A DNA stretch of 8,175 nt from Victivallis vadensis (GCA_020718525.1 DYRX01000198.1:1-8175), one strand, 5' to 3'; positions 1-6,931 are shown, counted from the first letter of the stretch. Numbers and translations are program-made. The notes: a model not told the origin generated them from the letters alone.

Positions 1-30
1 AAAAGAAATTGCACCCTGAAGGGGTGCAAC
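1..30 (-). terminator. Rho-independent terminator of the aldolase/dehydrogenase transcript
   Basis: On the minus strand an 8-bp perfect stem (TTGCACCC pairing with GGGTGCAA, plus-strand positions 9-16 and 22-29) closes a 5-base loop and is followed directly by TTTCTTTT. It lies about 67 bases past the stop codon of the fused aldolase/dehydrogenase gene. Stem strength, loop size and U-rich tail all fit an intrinsic terminator in the minus direction. The tail reaches the window edge, so its full length is not seen. Confidence 0.88.
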
Positions 31-96
31 AACATTGGTAATTGGGAATAATTTATTATTCAAGTGTATTACGATTAGTATTTAAGGGACAGGACA

Positions 97-2007
97 CTAG
101 TTGAGCATGACTTGACCGCCGGTCACTGGCAATGCCTGACCAGTTTCATAAGCCTGTTCGACACAATATATTATGGCTCTCACGACATCTTTTGGATAGC
201 ATCCGCGCCCCATCGGAACCTTTGATGCATAGAACTTTTTAACGTCCTCGATGTTTTTTGCGCCAAGAACTTTTCCGCTCCTTAGATACTGGACGAAGAG
301 TCCGTTGTCAGGATCGCTCCAAAGCGGACCTTCATAGTAGTTGCCAGGACAGATGCTGTTTACTTTTATCTTGTCCTCGATGAGTTCCAGCGCGAAGCTT
401 TGTGTCAGTCCGATTCCGCCAAATTTTCCACCGGCGTAAGCGGCATTCCGGGAGCTTCCAGCCAATCCGCTCTTCGAATTGATCTGGATTATGTCGGAAA
501 ACTCGTCCCCTTCGGAATTTTGAATCGCCATGCTTCGCGCCGCATGCTTAGCACAGAGAAAATACCCCGAGTAGTTGACGCTGGTCACAAAATCCCAAGA
601 TTTCTTGTCGAAATCTTTCAATGGTCCTGCCTTGAGGACTCCGGCATTCGCGATGAATATGTCAAGTCCGCCGCAGACGGATACGATCCAGGCGATCATT
701 TTTTCCACGGAGGATTCGTCCGCCACATTTCCGGGCACAGCGAATGCCGAATATTTTTTGCCGGTCATTGCACGAATCTGCTCCGCCGCCTTTTCAGCTC
801 CTTCGCGGTTGATGTCGCAGACCGCCACGGTCGCTCCTTCCTTCGCGAGCTCCTCGGCTATCCCCAGGCCGAAGCCCTGGGCCGCACCAGTGACTGCGAC
901 AGTCTTTCCGGTCAGACGTCCACCTGAACTAGAGCTTACTTTCTTTCTGTAGGATTCCACCTCCCAGTTTTCAATGAATGATCGGTGGGCGTCGCTCAGA
1001 TAATTGACACCGCCGCAGGCGCTGGCAAGCTTTTGGACGAGGGAGGCGTCTTTCGCGATTTCCAAGCAAATCATCGCGTCGTTCAATGTATTGCCGGCGC
1101 AAAAAACAGATTTGCCAGGTACTGAGACAAGAAGGGGCTTGTATGAGAATTTCATTTTGAATTCGTCAACTGCCTCCTTTTTAATGTCGGATGAAATCAG
1201 CGCGAAGGATTTTGCATAGACAATGTGATCGGGAGTGAGCGGACCTGCCGCAGGTTCGAAATATGGAGATGATGTGACAGAGACGCGCCTGCCGCTTTCC
1301 GAAAGCCAGGCGCGCAGTTTTGGCGCGAGTCCGGAAATAATTGCAGAGTCGGTTGAATCCGCAATATCAGTGGTGCATGAGACAGCTTTGTCCTTGTAAT
1401 ATTGTCCAAGCTTCGCCATGATATCGGCATAAATATCTCTTATTTCTGATTCCGAGTCCGCCGCTACAAAGACTCCATGATTCTCTAGAAAAATAGTTTT
1501 TGGGCAGGCTTTGCCAGCAGATGCGAAATTCGCAATTTCAGAATGAATCTTCAATGCGAGGGTATATCCGGGGTCTGTGTATTCAACCCAGTGGGACGCT
1601 GGAAAAAGGGCCTCCGCGATTTTACGTCCGTCTTTTCCGCAGGTCATTCCGTTCACCAAAGCTGGATGCAGGTGGACGACATATTTATACGGAAGCGCTT
1701 CATGCAAAGGTGTTTCCACAGAAGGACGCCCTTCGGAGTCGTAGCTTATCGCCGCCGAAAGAAGGCTTTTTGCGAAGGCTTCCTTTGCGGACGGCTCAGC
1801 CGGAGCTTTCTCAGAGAAAAGGAGTCTTACTTTTTCGCGCGAAAGCTTGACAAAGTCCTTTTCCCTTATTTGAGCCAGGCTTATGCCGCTCGGCTTCACA
1901 TAGAGGTGTTCCCCGTCTTTGAAGGACGTGTTGCCGCCGCCCGCCAAAACATATGCGGAATCGGCTCCATAGAAATTAGAGAGCTTGGTTATTACTGACA
2001 ATGACAT
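97..2007 (-). CDS. Fused class II aldolase / short-chain dehydrogenase
   Basis: A 636-residue two-domain cytoplasmic enzyme. Residues about 1-345 are a class II aldolase/adducin domain: GGGNTSFK at 23-30 and KPSG at 38-41 fit the phosphate-binding loops, and His112, His114 (HLHP) and His177 (ENHG) are the expected metal ligands. Residues about 364-636 are a classical SDR: TGxxxGxG at 373-380, Asp398 after the second strand (favouring NAD over NADP), NAG at 454-456, Ser511, and Tyr524xxxLys528. The C-terminal part (CPGN near 553, PMGRGC near 598, TGQALPVTGGQ near 622) resembles sorbitol-6-phosphate 2-dehydrogenase-like SDRs. Family knowledge suggests retro-aldol cleavage of a phosphorylated ketose (rhamnulose- or fuculose-phosphate-like) coupled to an NAD-dependent step. 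The exact substrate is unknown and a rhamnose-specific name would be a guess. The start is supported by GAGGG seven bases before the ATG. All active-site residues are present, so it looks functional. It is probably expressed with the glycerate kinase upstream. Confidence 0.93.
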   Translation of the reverse strand: MSLSVITKLSNFYGADSAYVLAGGGNTSFKDGEHLYVKPSGISLAQIREKDFVKLSREKVRLLFSEKAPAEPSAKEAFAKSLLSAAISYDSEGRPSVETPLHEALPYKYVVHLHPALVNGMTCGKDGRKIAEALFPASHWVEYTDPGYTLALKIHSEIANFASAGKACPKTIFLENHGVFVAADSESEIRDIYADIMAKLGQYYKDKAVSCTTDIADSTDSAIISGLAPKLRAWLSESGRRVSVTSSPYFEPAAGPLTPDHIVYAKSFALISSDIKKEAVDEFKMKFSYKPLLVSVPGKSVFCAGNTLNDAMICLEIAKDASLVQKLASACGGVNYLSDAHRSFIENWEVESYRKKVSSSSGGRLTGKTVAVTGAAQGFGLGIAEELAKEGATVAVCDINREGAEKAAEQIRAMTGKKYSAFAVPGNVADESSVEKMIAWIVSVCGGLDIFIANAGVLKAGPLKDFDKKSWDFVTSVNYSGYFLCAKHAARSMAIQNSEGDEFSDIIQINSKSGLAGSSRNAAYAGGKFGGIGLTQSFALELIEDKIKVNSICPGNYYEGPLWSDPDNGLFVQYLRSGKVLGAKNIEDVKKFYASKVPMGRGCYPKDVVRAIIYCVEQAYETGQALPVTGGQVMLN

Positions 2008-2142
2008 GTCCGTTCCCTCATTTTAAGGTTGCATTTTTTGTGAATTTTCGTGGTTAAAATAGCACTTCCAATGAAAAAATCATCGGCCGGGCAACGATTA
2101 TCTCTACTTCGTGCGATTTGTTGTCTTCGCGCGAGATAAAGC

Positions 2143-3294
2143 TCAACTTTTGGGGAATGCAGTTCTTCCGGCGAGGAAGCTTCTGAGCACCATTTCAGTC
2201 GCCTGCATGATCAGTTTCGGGGCGTTTGAGATTGCGTCCTCGAGTCTCATCGGAGCACTGCAGATTGAGTGGGCGGAGCTCATTCCTTCGGCAAGTAGAT
2301 TCGAGATGTCCCCTCGGATTCCGCCGCAGATTGCTATACATGGCTTCGAATGTTTTTTTGCGAGTTTCGCAAGTTCTCCTGGGGCTTTCCCAAAGACAGT
2401 CTGGGAGTCAATTTGTCCTTCTCCGCCAAGAACCAGGTCTGCATTTTGTATTTTGTCCTCGATATTCCGGGCTTCAAAAACAATTTGTGTCCCCTTTTCG
2501 AGGGTGGCTTCCAAAAATGCGCAGAGTCCTGCACCTGCGCCTCCTGCCGCCCCTCCGCCCGTGATTTTGCGGACATCCGTCCCAAGCCGTTCGATAATCA
2601 TAATGGAAAGACGAGAGATGGATTCTTCCAAAATTTCCACTTGCTCCGGTGATGCGCCTTTCTGTGGCGCGTAAAATCTCGCCGCGCCTTTTTCTCCTAG
2701 AAGCTCATTGGAGACGTCGCATGCGAGAGAAATCTCAACTCCGCCAATTATTTCAGGGACAAACTTTGAGTCGAAAGAAGCGATTTTGGAAAGACTCCCT
2801 CCGACCGGTCGCAGAAGGTTTCCTCCAGAATCAAAGAATCTCCATCCCAGTGCGTGGGCGATGCCGATTCCTAGATCGCATGTGGCGCTTCCGCCTATGC
2901 CAAGTATGATTTTCTCCGCGCCAGCCTCAATTGCAGAGAGAATTGCCTGCCCGGTTCCAATGCTTGATGTTTTCATGGGATTTCTCTCTTCAGCCTTCAG
3001 GAGGGCAAGTCCGGACGCCTTTGCCATTTCGATTACGGCAACCCCATTTTCAGGCGAAAACGAGTAAGGACAGGATATTATTCGTCCAAGGGGATCCTCC
3101 ACCTCGGCAAATCTTGTTTCAGCATCGAAGGCGTTTGAGAGGACTTCGAAAAAGCCATCTCCGCCGTCGGAAATTGGTGCCTTGACTGTTTCCGATTCGG
3201 GCATGAGTCTTTTCACGGAGGCTTCCATGAGATCTGCAATCTGCATGGAGGAAAGGCAGTCCTTGAAAGAATTTGGAGCAATCAAAATCCGCAT
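2143..3294 (-). CDS. Glycerate kinase (GK-I family)
   Basis: A 383-residue cytoplasmic kinase of the GlxK/GarK family, of normal length. It phosphorylates D-glycerate with ATP; members of this family usually make 2-phosphoglycerate. Visible hallmarks are the N-terminal MRILIAPNSFKDCLSS, SDGGDG at 42-47, GIGGSAT at 132-138, CDVSN at 192-196 with APQKGA at 209-214, GGGAAGGAGAG at 247-257, and GGEGQIDSQTVFGKAP at 290-305. The start is backed by AAGGG seven bases before the ATG and by the canonical N-terminus. One family motif is altered: the segment after GGSAT reads CDLG where NDGG is usual. The next gene on the same strand begins about 135 bases further on and encodes a fused aldolase/dehydrogenase, which suggests a shared sugar or sugar-acid catabolic route. 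An internal promoter in that gap cannot be excluded. A TTTAAT on the minus strand at 3323-3328 could be a -10 box, but no good -35 accompanies it. Confidence 0.95.
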   Translation of the reverse strand: MRILIAPNSFKDCLSSMQIADLMEASVKRLMPESETVKAPISDGGDGFFEVLSNAFDAETRFAEVEDPLGRIISCPYSFSPENGVAVIEMAKASGLALLKAEERNPMKTSSIGTGQAILSAIEAGAEKIILGIGGSATCDLGIGIAHALGWRFFDSGGNLLRPVGGSLSKIASFDSKFVPEIIGGVEISLACDVSNELLGEKGAARFYAPQKGASPEQVEILEESISRLSIMIIERLGTDVRKITGGGAAGGAGAGLCAFLEATLEKGTQIVFEARNIEDKIQNADLVLGGEGQIDSQTVFGKAPGELAKLAKKHSKPCIAICGGIRGDISNLLAEGMSSAHSICSAPMRLEDAISNAPKLIMQATEMVLRSFLAGRTAFPKS

Positions 3295-3410
3295 ATTGAA
3301 TCCCTTATGCTAAAAACAGAAGATTAAATGAACCATATCCTTGCACGATTGGATTGTCTGCATCTAGATATGCTCGTTCCGGCTCCGTCGTCTGGTAGAG
3401 GGTTATTGAA

Positions 3411-3644
3411 ATGCCCCTTGAAAATACAAGATGGCACTTTGCGTTTGAATCCTCAAGATCCGGCGAACAGCACATTGTTGCAAATCCTGTTGAAGACGCT
3501 CAATATGGCGCAGGAGAACAATATGTCAATACAACAGTCCCTCTTTCTTTGCGAGAGAAAATTTCACGTGCTTTGTCATCGCGTAATGGGATTTATACCC
3601 CTTTGTCCCTTGCTCTTCCAAAAAGCGATGAACCGTTAGAATAG
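3411..3644 (+). CDS. Small hypothetical protein, possibly a gene remnant
   Basis: A 77-residue reading frame of unknown function. AGAGGG lies 8 bases before the ATG, and an in-frame TAG at 3396 excludes a longer start. The predicted product is soluble and mixed-charge, with a coding-like composition (for example GEQHIVANPVEDAQYGAGEQ, then PLSLREKISRAL). I recognise no family. Two observations suggest a decayed longer gene instead. The same frame is open upstream of the TAG back to about 3303. Also, just past residue 74, a frame offset by one base reads on with protein-like sequence (VRIAADFSPFVEAGRIALD, then RLEFPDG) to a TAA at 3746. It would be the only plus-strand gene between two minus-strand blocks. 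A competing frame from 3328 (103 codons) looks less protein-like. Confidence 0.35.
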   Translation: MPLENTRWHFAFESSRSGEQHIVANPVEDAQYGAGEQYVNTTVPLSLREKISRALSSRNGIYTPLSLALPKSDEPLE

Positions 3645-3730
3645 CGGCAGATTTCAGCCCATTTGTCGAGGCGGGACGGATCGCGCTTGACAGTTTACGC
3701 TTGGAATTTCCTGATGGGAGCTTCCAAGAC

Positions 3731-3820
3731 TCGCTATCGTTGTCGTAATCGCTATTGTAATCGGGTTTACAAATTTATCGATTACCGCTCCGCTGATAGC
3801 GATAGCGACTACGATTACGA
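3731..3820. repeat. Imperfect palindrome with six-base period
   Basis: The left arm at 3731-3756 (TCGCTATCGTTGTCGTAATC...) is complementary to the right arm at 3795-3820 at 20 of 26 positions. A second 7-bp pairing, GTAATCG at 3757-3763 with CGATTAC at 3779-3785, continues the stem after a 9-base bulge on the right side, leaving a 15-base loop. Both arms are built of six-base units: TCGNNA-like on the left (TCGCTA, TCGTTG, TCGTAA, TCGCTA) and GANNAC/GATAGC-like on the right (GATAGC, GATAGC, GACTAC, GATTAC). It lies about 108 bases past the stop of the small membrane protein on the minus strand. There is no T-run on either side, so it is not a standard terminator. It could be a dispersed REP-like element; one copy cannot show that. 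Confidence 0.7.
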
Positions 3821-3927
3821 AAATTATAAAAAATACAATTTCCTATACAATTGAATTAGTCACCCCATAAAGCGGAAGAATGCCGCACACTGGCGGACAA
3901 CTGCTTGCATGTGCAGGAGGCAATGCC

Positions 3928-4356
3928 TCAGTGTCCGACGCCGAGAATTCCCGACGCGGCGAGAATGAAGACTAAAATCTCCAAGGCGCAGATCGAGGAA
4001 AGCGGAATATCCTTTTCCTTGATTAGAATTGGAAGCAGTCTGACATAGCAGATAAGCGTCACGCTGGCCAGGAAGCAGAGTCCGATGTAGTTGAGGAAGT
4101 CGGATCGGTGCGCAAGCTTCAGCCATGACCAGCCGCCGGAGAAACCAATTTTTGCGGTGAATTCAGAAGCTGGAAGAGTCCACATTGAAGGCAAAGTTTC
4201 GATGGGGACATGGGATTCCAATGCATCAAAGACATATACGAGAAAAGTTGCGCCCAGCATGAGAAGACCGCTTCTAGCACCGAGCTCCATCCATCTGGCG
4301 TAGATTTCCCTTCTCTCGGTGGAGTATTTCAACGGATCGTCTGTCTTCAATTCCAT
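3928..4356 (-). CDS. Small three-helix membrane protein paired with TauE-family permease
   Basis: A 142-residue predicted inner-membrane protein. The N-terminus of about 25 residues is hydrophilic and charged. Hydrophobic segments lie at about 26-45, 88-110 and 119-139, with a loop of about 42 residues between the first two that contains a Trp-rich GGWSWLKL. The ATG overlaps the last 10 bases of the upstream permease gene (ATGGAATTGA), with GAAGGG nine bases before it, so the two are almost certainly translated together. I do not recognise the family with certainty. Small multi-helix proteins such as DUF1634 are known beside TauE/SafE genes and this may be an analogue, but I cannot confirm homology. 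It probably acts with the permease in anion export, an inference from context only. The stop codon lies within the palindrome GAGGCAATGCCTC at 3917-3929. Confidence 0.85.
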   Translation of the reverse strand: MELKTDDPLKYSTERREIYARWMELGARSGLLMLGATFLVYVFDALESHVPIETLPSMWTLPASEFTAKIGFSGGWSWLKLAHRSDFLNYIGLCFLASVTLICYVRLLPILIKEKDIPLSSICALEILVFILAASGILGVGH

Positions 4357-5465
4357 ATTCCAAAACCCTTCAGGATTGCTCTAATACTTGCGACAAGCAA
4401 AAGGACTATTACAATTTTGCGGACGTTTTCGGCGCGGATTTTCTTCAGCAGACCCACGCCTATTCTTGCCCCAAGCATCATGCCGATCACGGAGGGAACT
4501 GCAATCATGGGGATCAGGGCTCCCCTGTTTATATAGACCCATACGGTTGGAGGGCTTACAATGGATAAAATAAATGAACTCGAAGCTACAGAGATTTTAA
4601 GCGGTGCTCCCATTACCTGATTGAGGACAGGAACACTTGCCCAGCCTGCGCCCATGCCGTAGATGCCGGCAATCCATCCTATGAAAAAGAACAGAAAGAG
4701 TCCCAGCGGGGTTCTATGAACCTTCCAGTTCACTTCAGTTCCAGAGGATTGCTCAAAATAGATTCCGTTCATTTTAAGGGCGGCCGACAGAGAATCCTGT
4801 TCCTTGACCTCCGGATACTCCGACTTTTTCGCGCAGAGCATTATGACGACAATGAGGAGAATTACCAATCCGAGTGAAATTTGAATAAGATTCGCCGGAA
4901 GCATAAGCCCAAGCATTGCCCCAAGTATCGAGGAAAAAGATGCGACAAGACCCAGTGGCAGGGCAAGCCGCAGATTAGCCATGCCGCTCCTGAGTAGAGT
5001 CGGACCAGACGCTAGAGATCCCGAGAGCGCAAGAAGCAGACCCGTCGCCCGCACATAATCCATGTGGAAGGGAAAAAACGAGCCGACAATCGGGACAAAG
5101 AGAACCCCGCCTCCGACTCCGCCAATTACCGCGACAATTCCCAGGAGAAAACATGTTACAAAGAGTAGAAGAGGCCAAATCCACCACGGCATCGTGCTCG
5201 TTGTTTGCGCTTTAATGGGGGCGTCCGAAGGCGTTTCAGCGCCAGAGACGATCCCCGCATTCATTGCCGATACGGAGCTTTTGGTCTCCATGTCGTTCTG
5301 GGAGTATGAATTATGAATGGCTATCAGGAAAATAAATGTGCAAAGTGCTGGGGCAAGAATGCGGTGCAAGCATGCGGTCAAATAAAAAAAACACGCGACA
5401 AGGCAGTTTGGAAATATTACGGAACCACGCTCCTGGTCCGCCAAATAAAAACTTGCCCGCCTCAT
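4347..5465 (-). CDS. TauE/SafE-family membrane permease (putative sulfite/anion exporter)
   Basis: A 372-residue polytopic membrane protein. The TauE/SafE (formerly DUF81) domain fills about 94-370 and carries the family's two-fold pseudo-repeat: GGVGGGVLFVPIV at 116-128 in the first half, and GIYGMGAGWASVPVL at 267-281 with a Ser-rich VASSSF at 293-298 in the second. Family members are thought to move sulfite, sulfoacetate or other sulfur or organic anions across the inner membrane; the substrate here is unknown. Compared with the usual 250-270 residues it has an extra N-terminus of about 90 residues, with a hydrophobic stretch at about 36-50 and a low-complexity Ser/Thr-rich linker, plus a hydrophilic loop at about 212-252 between the halves. 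I chose the ATG at 5465 because AGG sits seven bases upstream and the start is only 13 bases past the helicase stop. Met59, Met68 and Met92 lack good ribosome binding sites. Its end overlaps the next small membrane-protein gene. Confidence 0.9.
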   Translation of the reverse strand: MRRASFYLADQERGSVIFPNCLVACFFYLTACLHRILAPALCTFIFLIAIHNSYSQNDMETKSSVSAMNAGIVSGAETPSDAPIKAQTTSTMPWWIWPLLLFVTCFLLGIVAVIGGVGGGVLFVPIVGSFFPFHMDYVRATGLLLALSGSLASGPTLLRSGMANLRLALPLGLVASFSSILGAMLGLMLPANLIQISLGLVILLIVVIMLCAKKSEYPEVKEQDSLSAALKMNGIYFEQSSGTEVNWKVHRTPLGLFLFFFIGWIAGIYGMGAGWASVPVLNQVMGAPLKISVASSSFILSIVSPPTVWVYINRGALIPMIAVPSVIGMMLGARIGVGLLKKIRAENVRKIVIVLLLVASIRAILKGFGIWN

Positions 5466-5478
5466 CGCTTGCCTATGC

Positions 5479-6678
5479 CTATTTTCTCATTTTGGATCGT
5501 TTCCAGCCGGGAGGCAGGAAGGATCTGGAAGCCGACTTGGCGACAGGTATGAAATCGGTCTTCGGAATTTTTGGATGCTCGGCTACAGGAATCGCCGCCT
5601 TGAGCATTTTCTCGATCTTTTTCACGTCCCCGTATTGCTCGGGTGTCGCGAAGCTGATTGCGTGTCCGGCAAGCCCCGCTCTCCCCGTACGTCCTATTCT
5701 GTGCACATAATTTTCAGGATCTTCCGGAATGTCGTAGTTGATGACAAGCTCTATGCCGGTCACGTCTATTCCGCGTGCGGCGATGTCCGTCGCCACTAGA
5801 ATCCGGTATTTGCCGCTCTTGAAACCGGCAATCGCATTTTTTCTCTGCGACATTGTGCAGTCGGAATGTATCTCTGCAACGGAATGATTGCTGTTTCTCA
5901 GCTTCCTTGCCACTCCTGCCGCCCCCCATCGTGTCCGGACAAAGAGAAGCACCGAACCAGTATATTGGGTAAGGATTTCACTCAGCAAGAATGGCTTTGA
6001 CTCACGTTTGACGACGAACAATTCCTGAGACACGAGCTCAGCCGCAGTTCCGGATGGAGCAACCTCGACCCTGAACGGAAGTTTCATGTGCGCACTGGCT
6101 ATTTCGACGATCTCCGAAGGAATCGTCGCCGAAAACAGCATTGTCTGCCTTTCGCTTGGAAGATGCCGGATGATGCTCTTGATCTGAGGCAGGAATCCCA
6201 TGTCAAGCATTCTGTCCGCCTCGTCAAGAATCAGTATCTTGACACTGTCAAGCTTGATAGTCTTCTGCTGGATGTGGTCATTGAGCCTGCCAGGTGTAGC
6301 AATGATGATTCGGGGATTGTGCTTGAGATCCATGAGCTGGCGTTCAAAAGATTCGCCCCCGATCAAAACCGAACTGCGCATCTTGAATGCTGGTGCAAGC
6401 TTTCTGATCGTCTCGTCCACCTGCACTGCAAGCTCGCGGGTAGGAACCAGTATGAGCCCTTTGCCGCTTCCCGACGAGGCAAGTCTTTGAACCATCGGGA
6501 TTCCGAATGCGAGTGTCTTTCCCGTCCCTGTCTGTGCAATGCCGATCAGATCTTTGCCTTCGATTCCAACTGGAATTGCTTTGCTCTGAATCGGCGTGGG
6601 AACTGTAAACTCAAGATCGCTGATTACATCTAGGATCCCAGGCGCAATGCCAAGCCCGTAAAAATTGTCTTCTGTCAT
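5479..6678 (-). CDS. DEAD-box ATP-dependent RNA helicase, RhlE-like
   Basis: A 399-residue ATP-dependent RNA helicase that unwinds short RNA duplexes, likely in ribosome assembly or mRNA turnover. All core motifs are present, numbered from the chosen start: Q motif PTPIQ at 27-31, motif I AQTGTGK at 48-54, Ia PTRELA at 79-84, Ib TPGR at 128-131, DEAD at 152-155, SAT at 183-185, motif V ATDIAARGID at 296-305, and HRIGRTGR at 326-333. The C-terminal tail is short and basic (WKRSKMRK), as in compact RhlE-type enzymes, with no extra RNA-binding domain. The frame is open to an ATG at 6726, but the start at 6678 has AAAGG close upstream and gives the usual N-terminus (MTEDNFYGLG), so I prefer it. 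A promoter at 6801-6829 would give a leader of about 115 bases. It heads a close run with the permease and the small membrane protein. Subfamily assignment (RhlE versus SrmB-like) is by overall look. Confidence 0.95.
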   Translation of the reverse strand: MTEDNFYGLGIAPGILDVISDLEFTVPTPIQSKAIPVGIEGKDLIGIAQTGTGKTLAFGIPMVQRLASSGSGKGLILVPTRELAVQVDETIRKLAPAFKMRSSVLIGGESFERQLMDLKHNPRIIIATPGRLNDHIQQKTIKLDSVKILILDEADRMLDMGFLPQIKSIIRHLPSERQTMLFSATIPSEIVEIASAHMKLPFRVEVAPSGTAAELVSQELFVVKRESKPFLLSEILTQYTGSVLLFVRTRWGAAGVARKLRNSNHSVAEIHSDCTMSQRKNAIAGFKSGKYRILVATDIAARGIDVTGIELVINYDIPEDPENYVHRIGRTGRAGLAGHAISFATPEQYGDVKKIEKMLKAAIPVAEHPKIPKTDFIPVAKSASRSFLPPGWKRSKMRK

Positions 6679-6693
6679 TTTTCCTTTTTCTTT
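6672..6693 (-). promoter_or_regulatory. Ribosome binding site deciding the helicase start
   Basis: On the minus strand a purine-rich AAAGAAAAAGGAAAA run ends directly at the ATG at 6678. Its AAGG element supports this start over the in-frame ATG 48 bases upstream. Confidence 0.65.
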
Positions 6694-6800
6694 TGTTGAC
6701 CGGATCTCTCGTGGAACCCAAAGCAATTTCTGAAAACTCCATAGCCAAAATGCGGATTTTCATGCCAAACGAGTTACGAGTAGCGTGCTGTCGAGCCGAT

Positions 6801-6829
6801 ACTATACATGCCAGGATTCACTTCTTCAA
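6801..6829 (-). promoter_or_regulatory. Sigma70-like promoter for the helicase run
   Basis: On the minus strand TTGAAG (plus 6824-6829) and TATAGT (plus 6801-6806) are spaced by exactly 17 bases. They match the consensus at 4 of 6 and 5 of 6 positions. Transcription would start near 6794, giving a leader of about 115 bases to the helicase start. It is the best match upstream of this gene; a PVC bacterium's own consensus may differ. Confidence 0.5.
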
Positions 6830-6863
6830 GGCAATTGTCGAGCAATGCAAGATATATTTTAGT

Positions 6864-6882
6864 GCGAGCGGGATCTGCTCGC
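6864..6882. repeat. Short perfect inverted repeat in the divergent spacer
   Basis: GCGAGC at 6864-6869 and GCTCGC at 6877-6882 form a perfect 6-bp inverted repeat with a 7-base centre. It sits about 35 bases upstream of the helicase -35 box and about 50 bases before the plus-strand -35 box. There is no T-run, so it is not a terminator. It could be an operator for one or both promoters, which is unproven. Confidence 0.4.
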
Positions 6883-6931
6883 TAAATTCGGATGCCTGAA
6901 GCCATGAGAAATGCGCTATAGTTTTTCAATC

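Larger units (their letters stand above)
3295..3927. other. Long spacer between catabolic pair and helicase run
   Basis: This 633-base stretch separates two minus-strand blocks. It contains a small plus-strand reading frame (3411-3644), a possible continuation in another frame up to 3748, a six-base-period palindrome (3731-3820), and an AT-rich tail (3820-3857) with the 7-base direct repeat ATACAAT. I see no T-run hairpin that would convincingly terminate the minus-strand membrane-protein transcript entering from the right. Confidence 0.6.

Noticed and set aside
400..927. Long plus-strand open frames opposite the aldolase/dehydrogenase gene
   Set aside because: They are antisense shadows of a gene whose motifs are unmistakable.
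2074..2138. Terminator after the glycerate kinase gene (GC-rich CCGGCCG with a T-run, or the TATCTC/GAGATA pairing)
   Set aside because: The GC-rich piece does not form a stable stem of more than about 4 bp before the T-run, and the other pairing has a large loop and no adjacent T-run.
3328..3639. 103-codon plus-strand frame starting at 3328
   Set aside because: It overlaps the 3411 frame, which has a better ribosome binding site and a more coding-like composition; this one is rich in Leu/Cys/His in a shadow-like way.
3687..3715. Perfect TTGACA at 3687-3692 on the plus strand as a promoter
   Set aside because: The hexamer 17 bases downstream (CCTGAT) matches the -10 consensus poorly, neighbouring spacings are no better, and no gene follows it.
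3917..3929. GAGGCAATGCCTC palindrome overlapping the stop of the small membrane-protein gene as a terminator
   Set aside because: The stem is only 5-6 bp with a tiny loop and no T-run follows on the minus strand; it overlaps the stop codon itself.
6679..6726. Longer helicase start at 6726
   Set aside because: The extra 16 residues are not typical of the family and the start at 6678 has a close purine-rich ribosome binding site.
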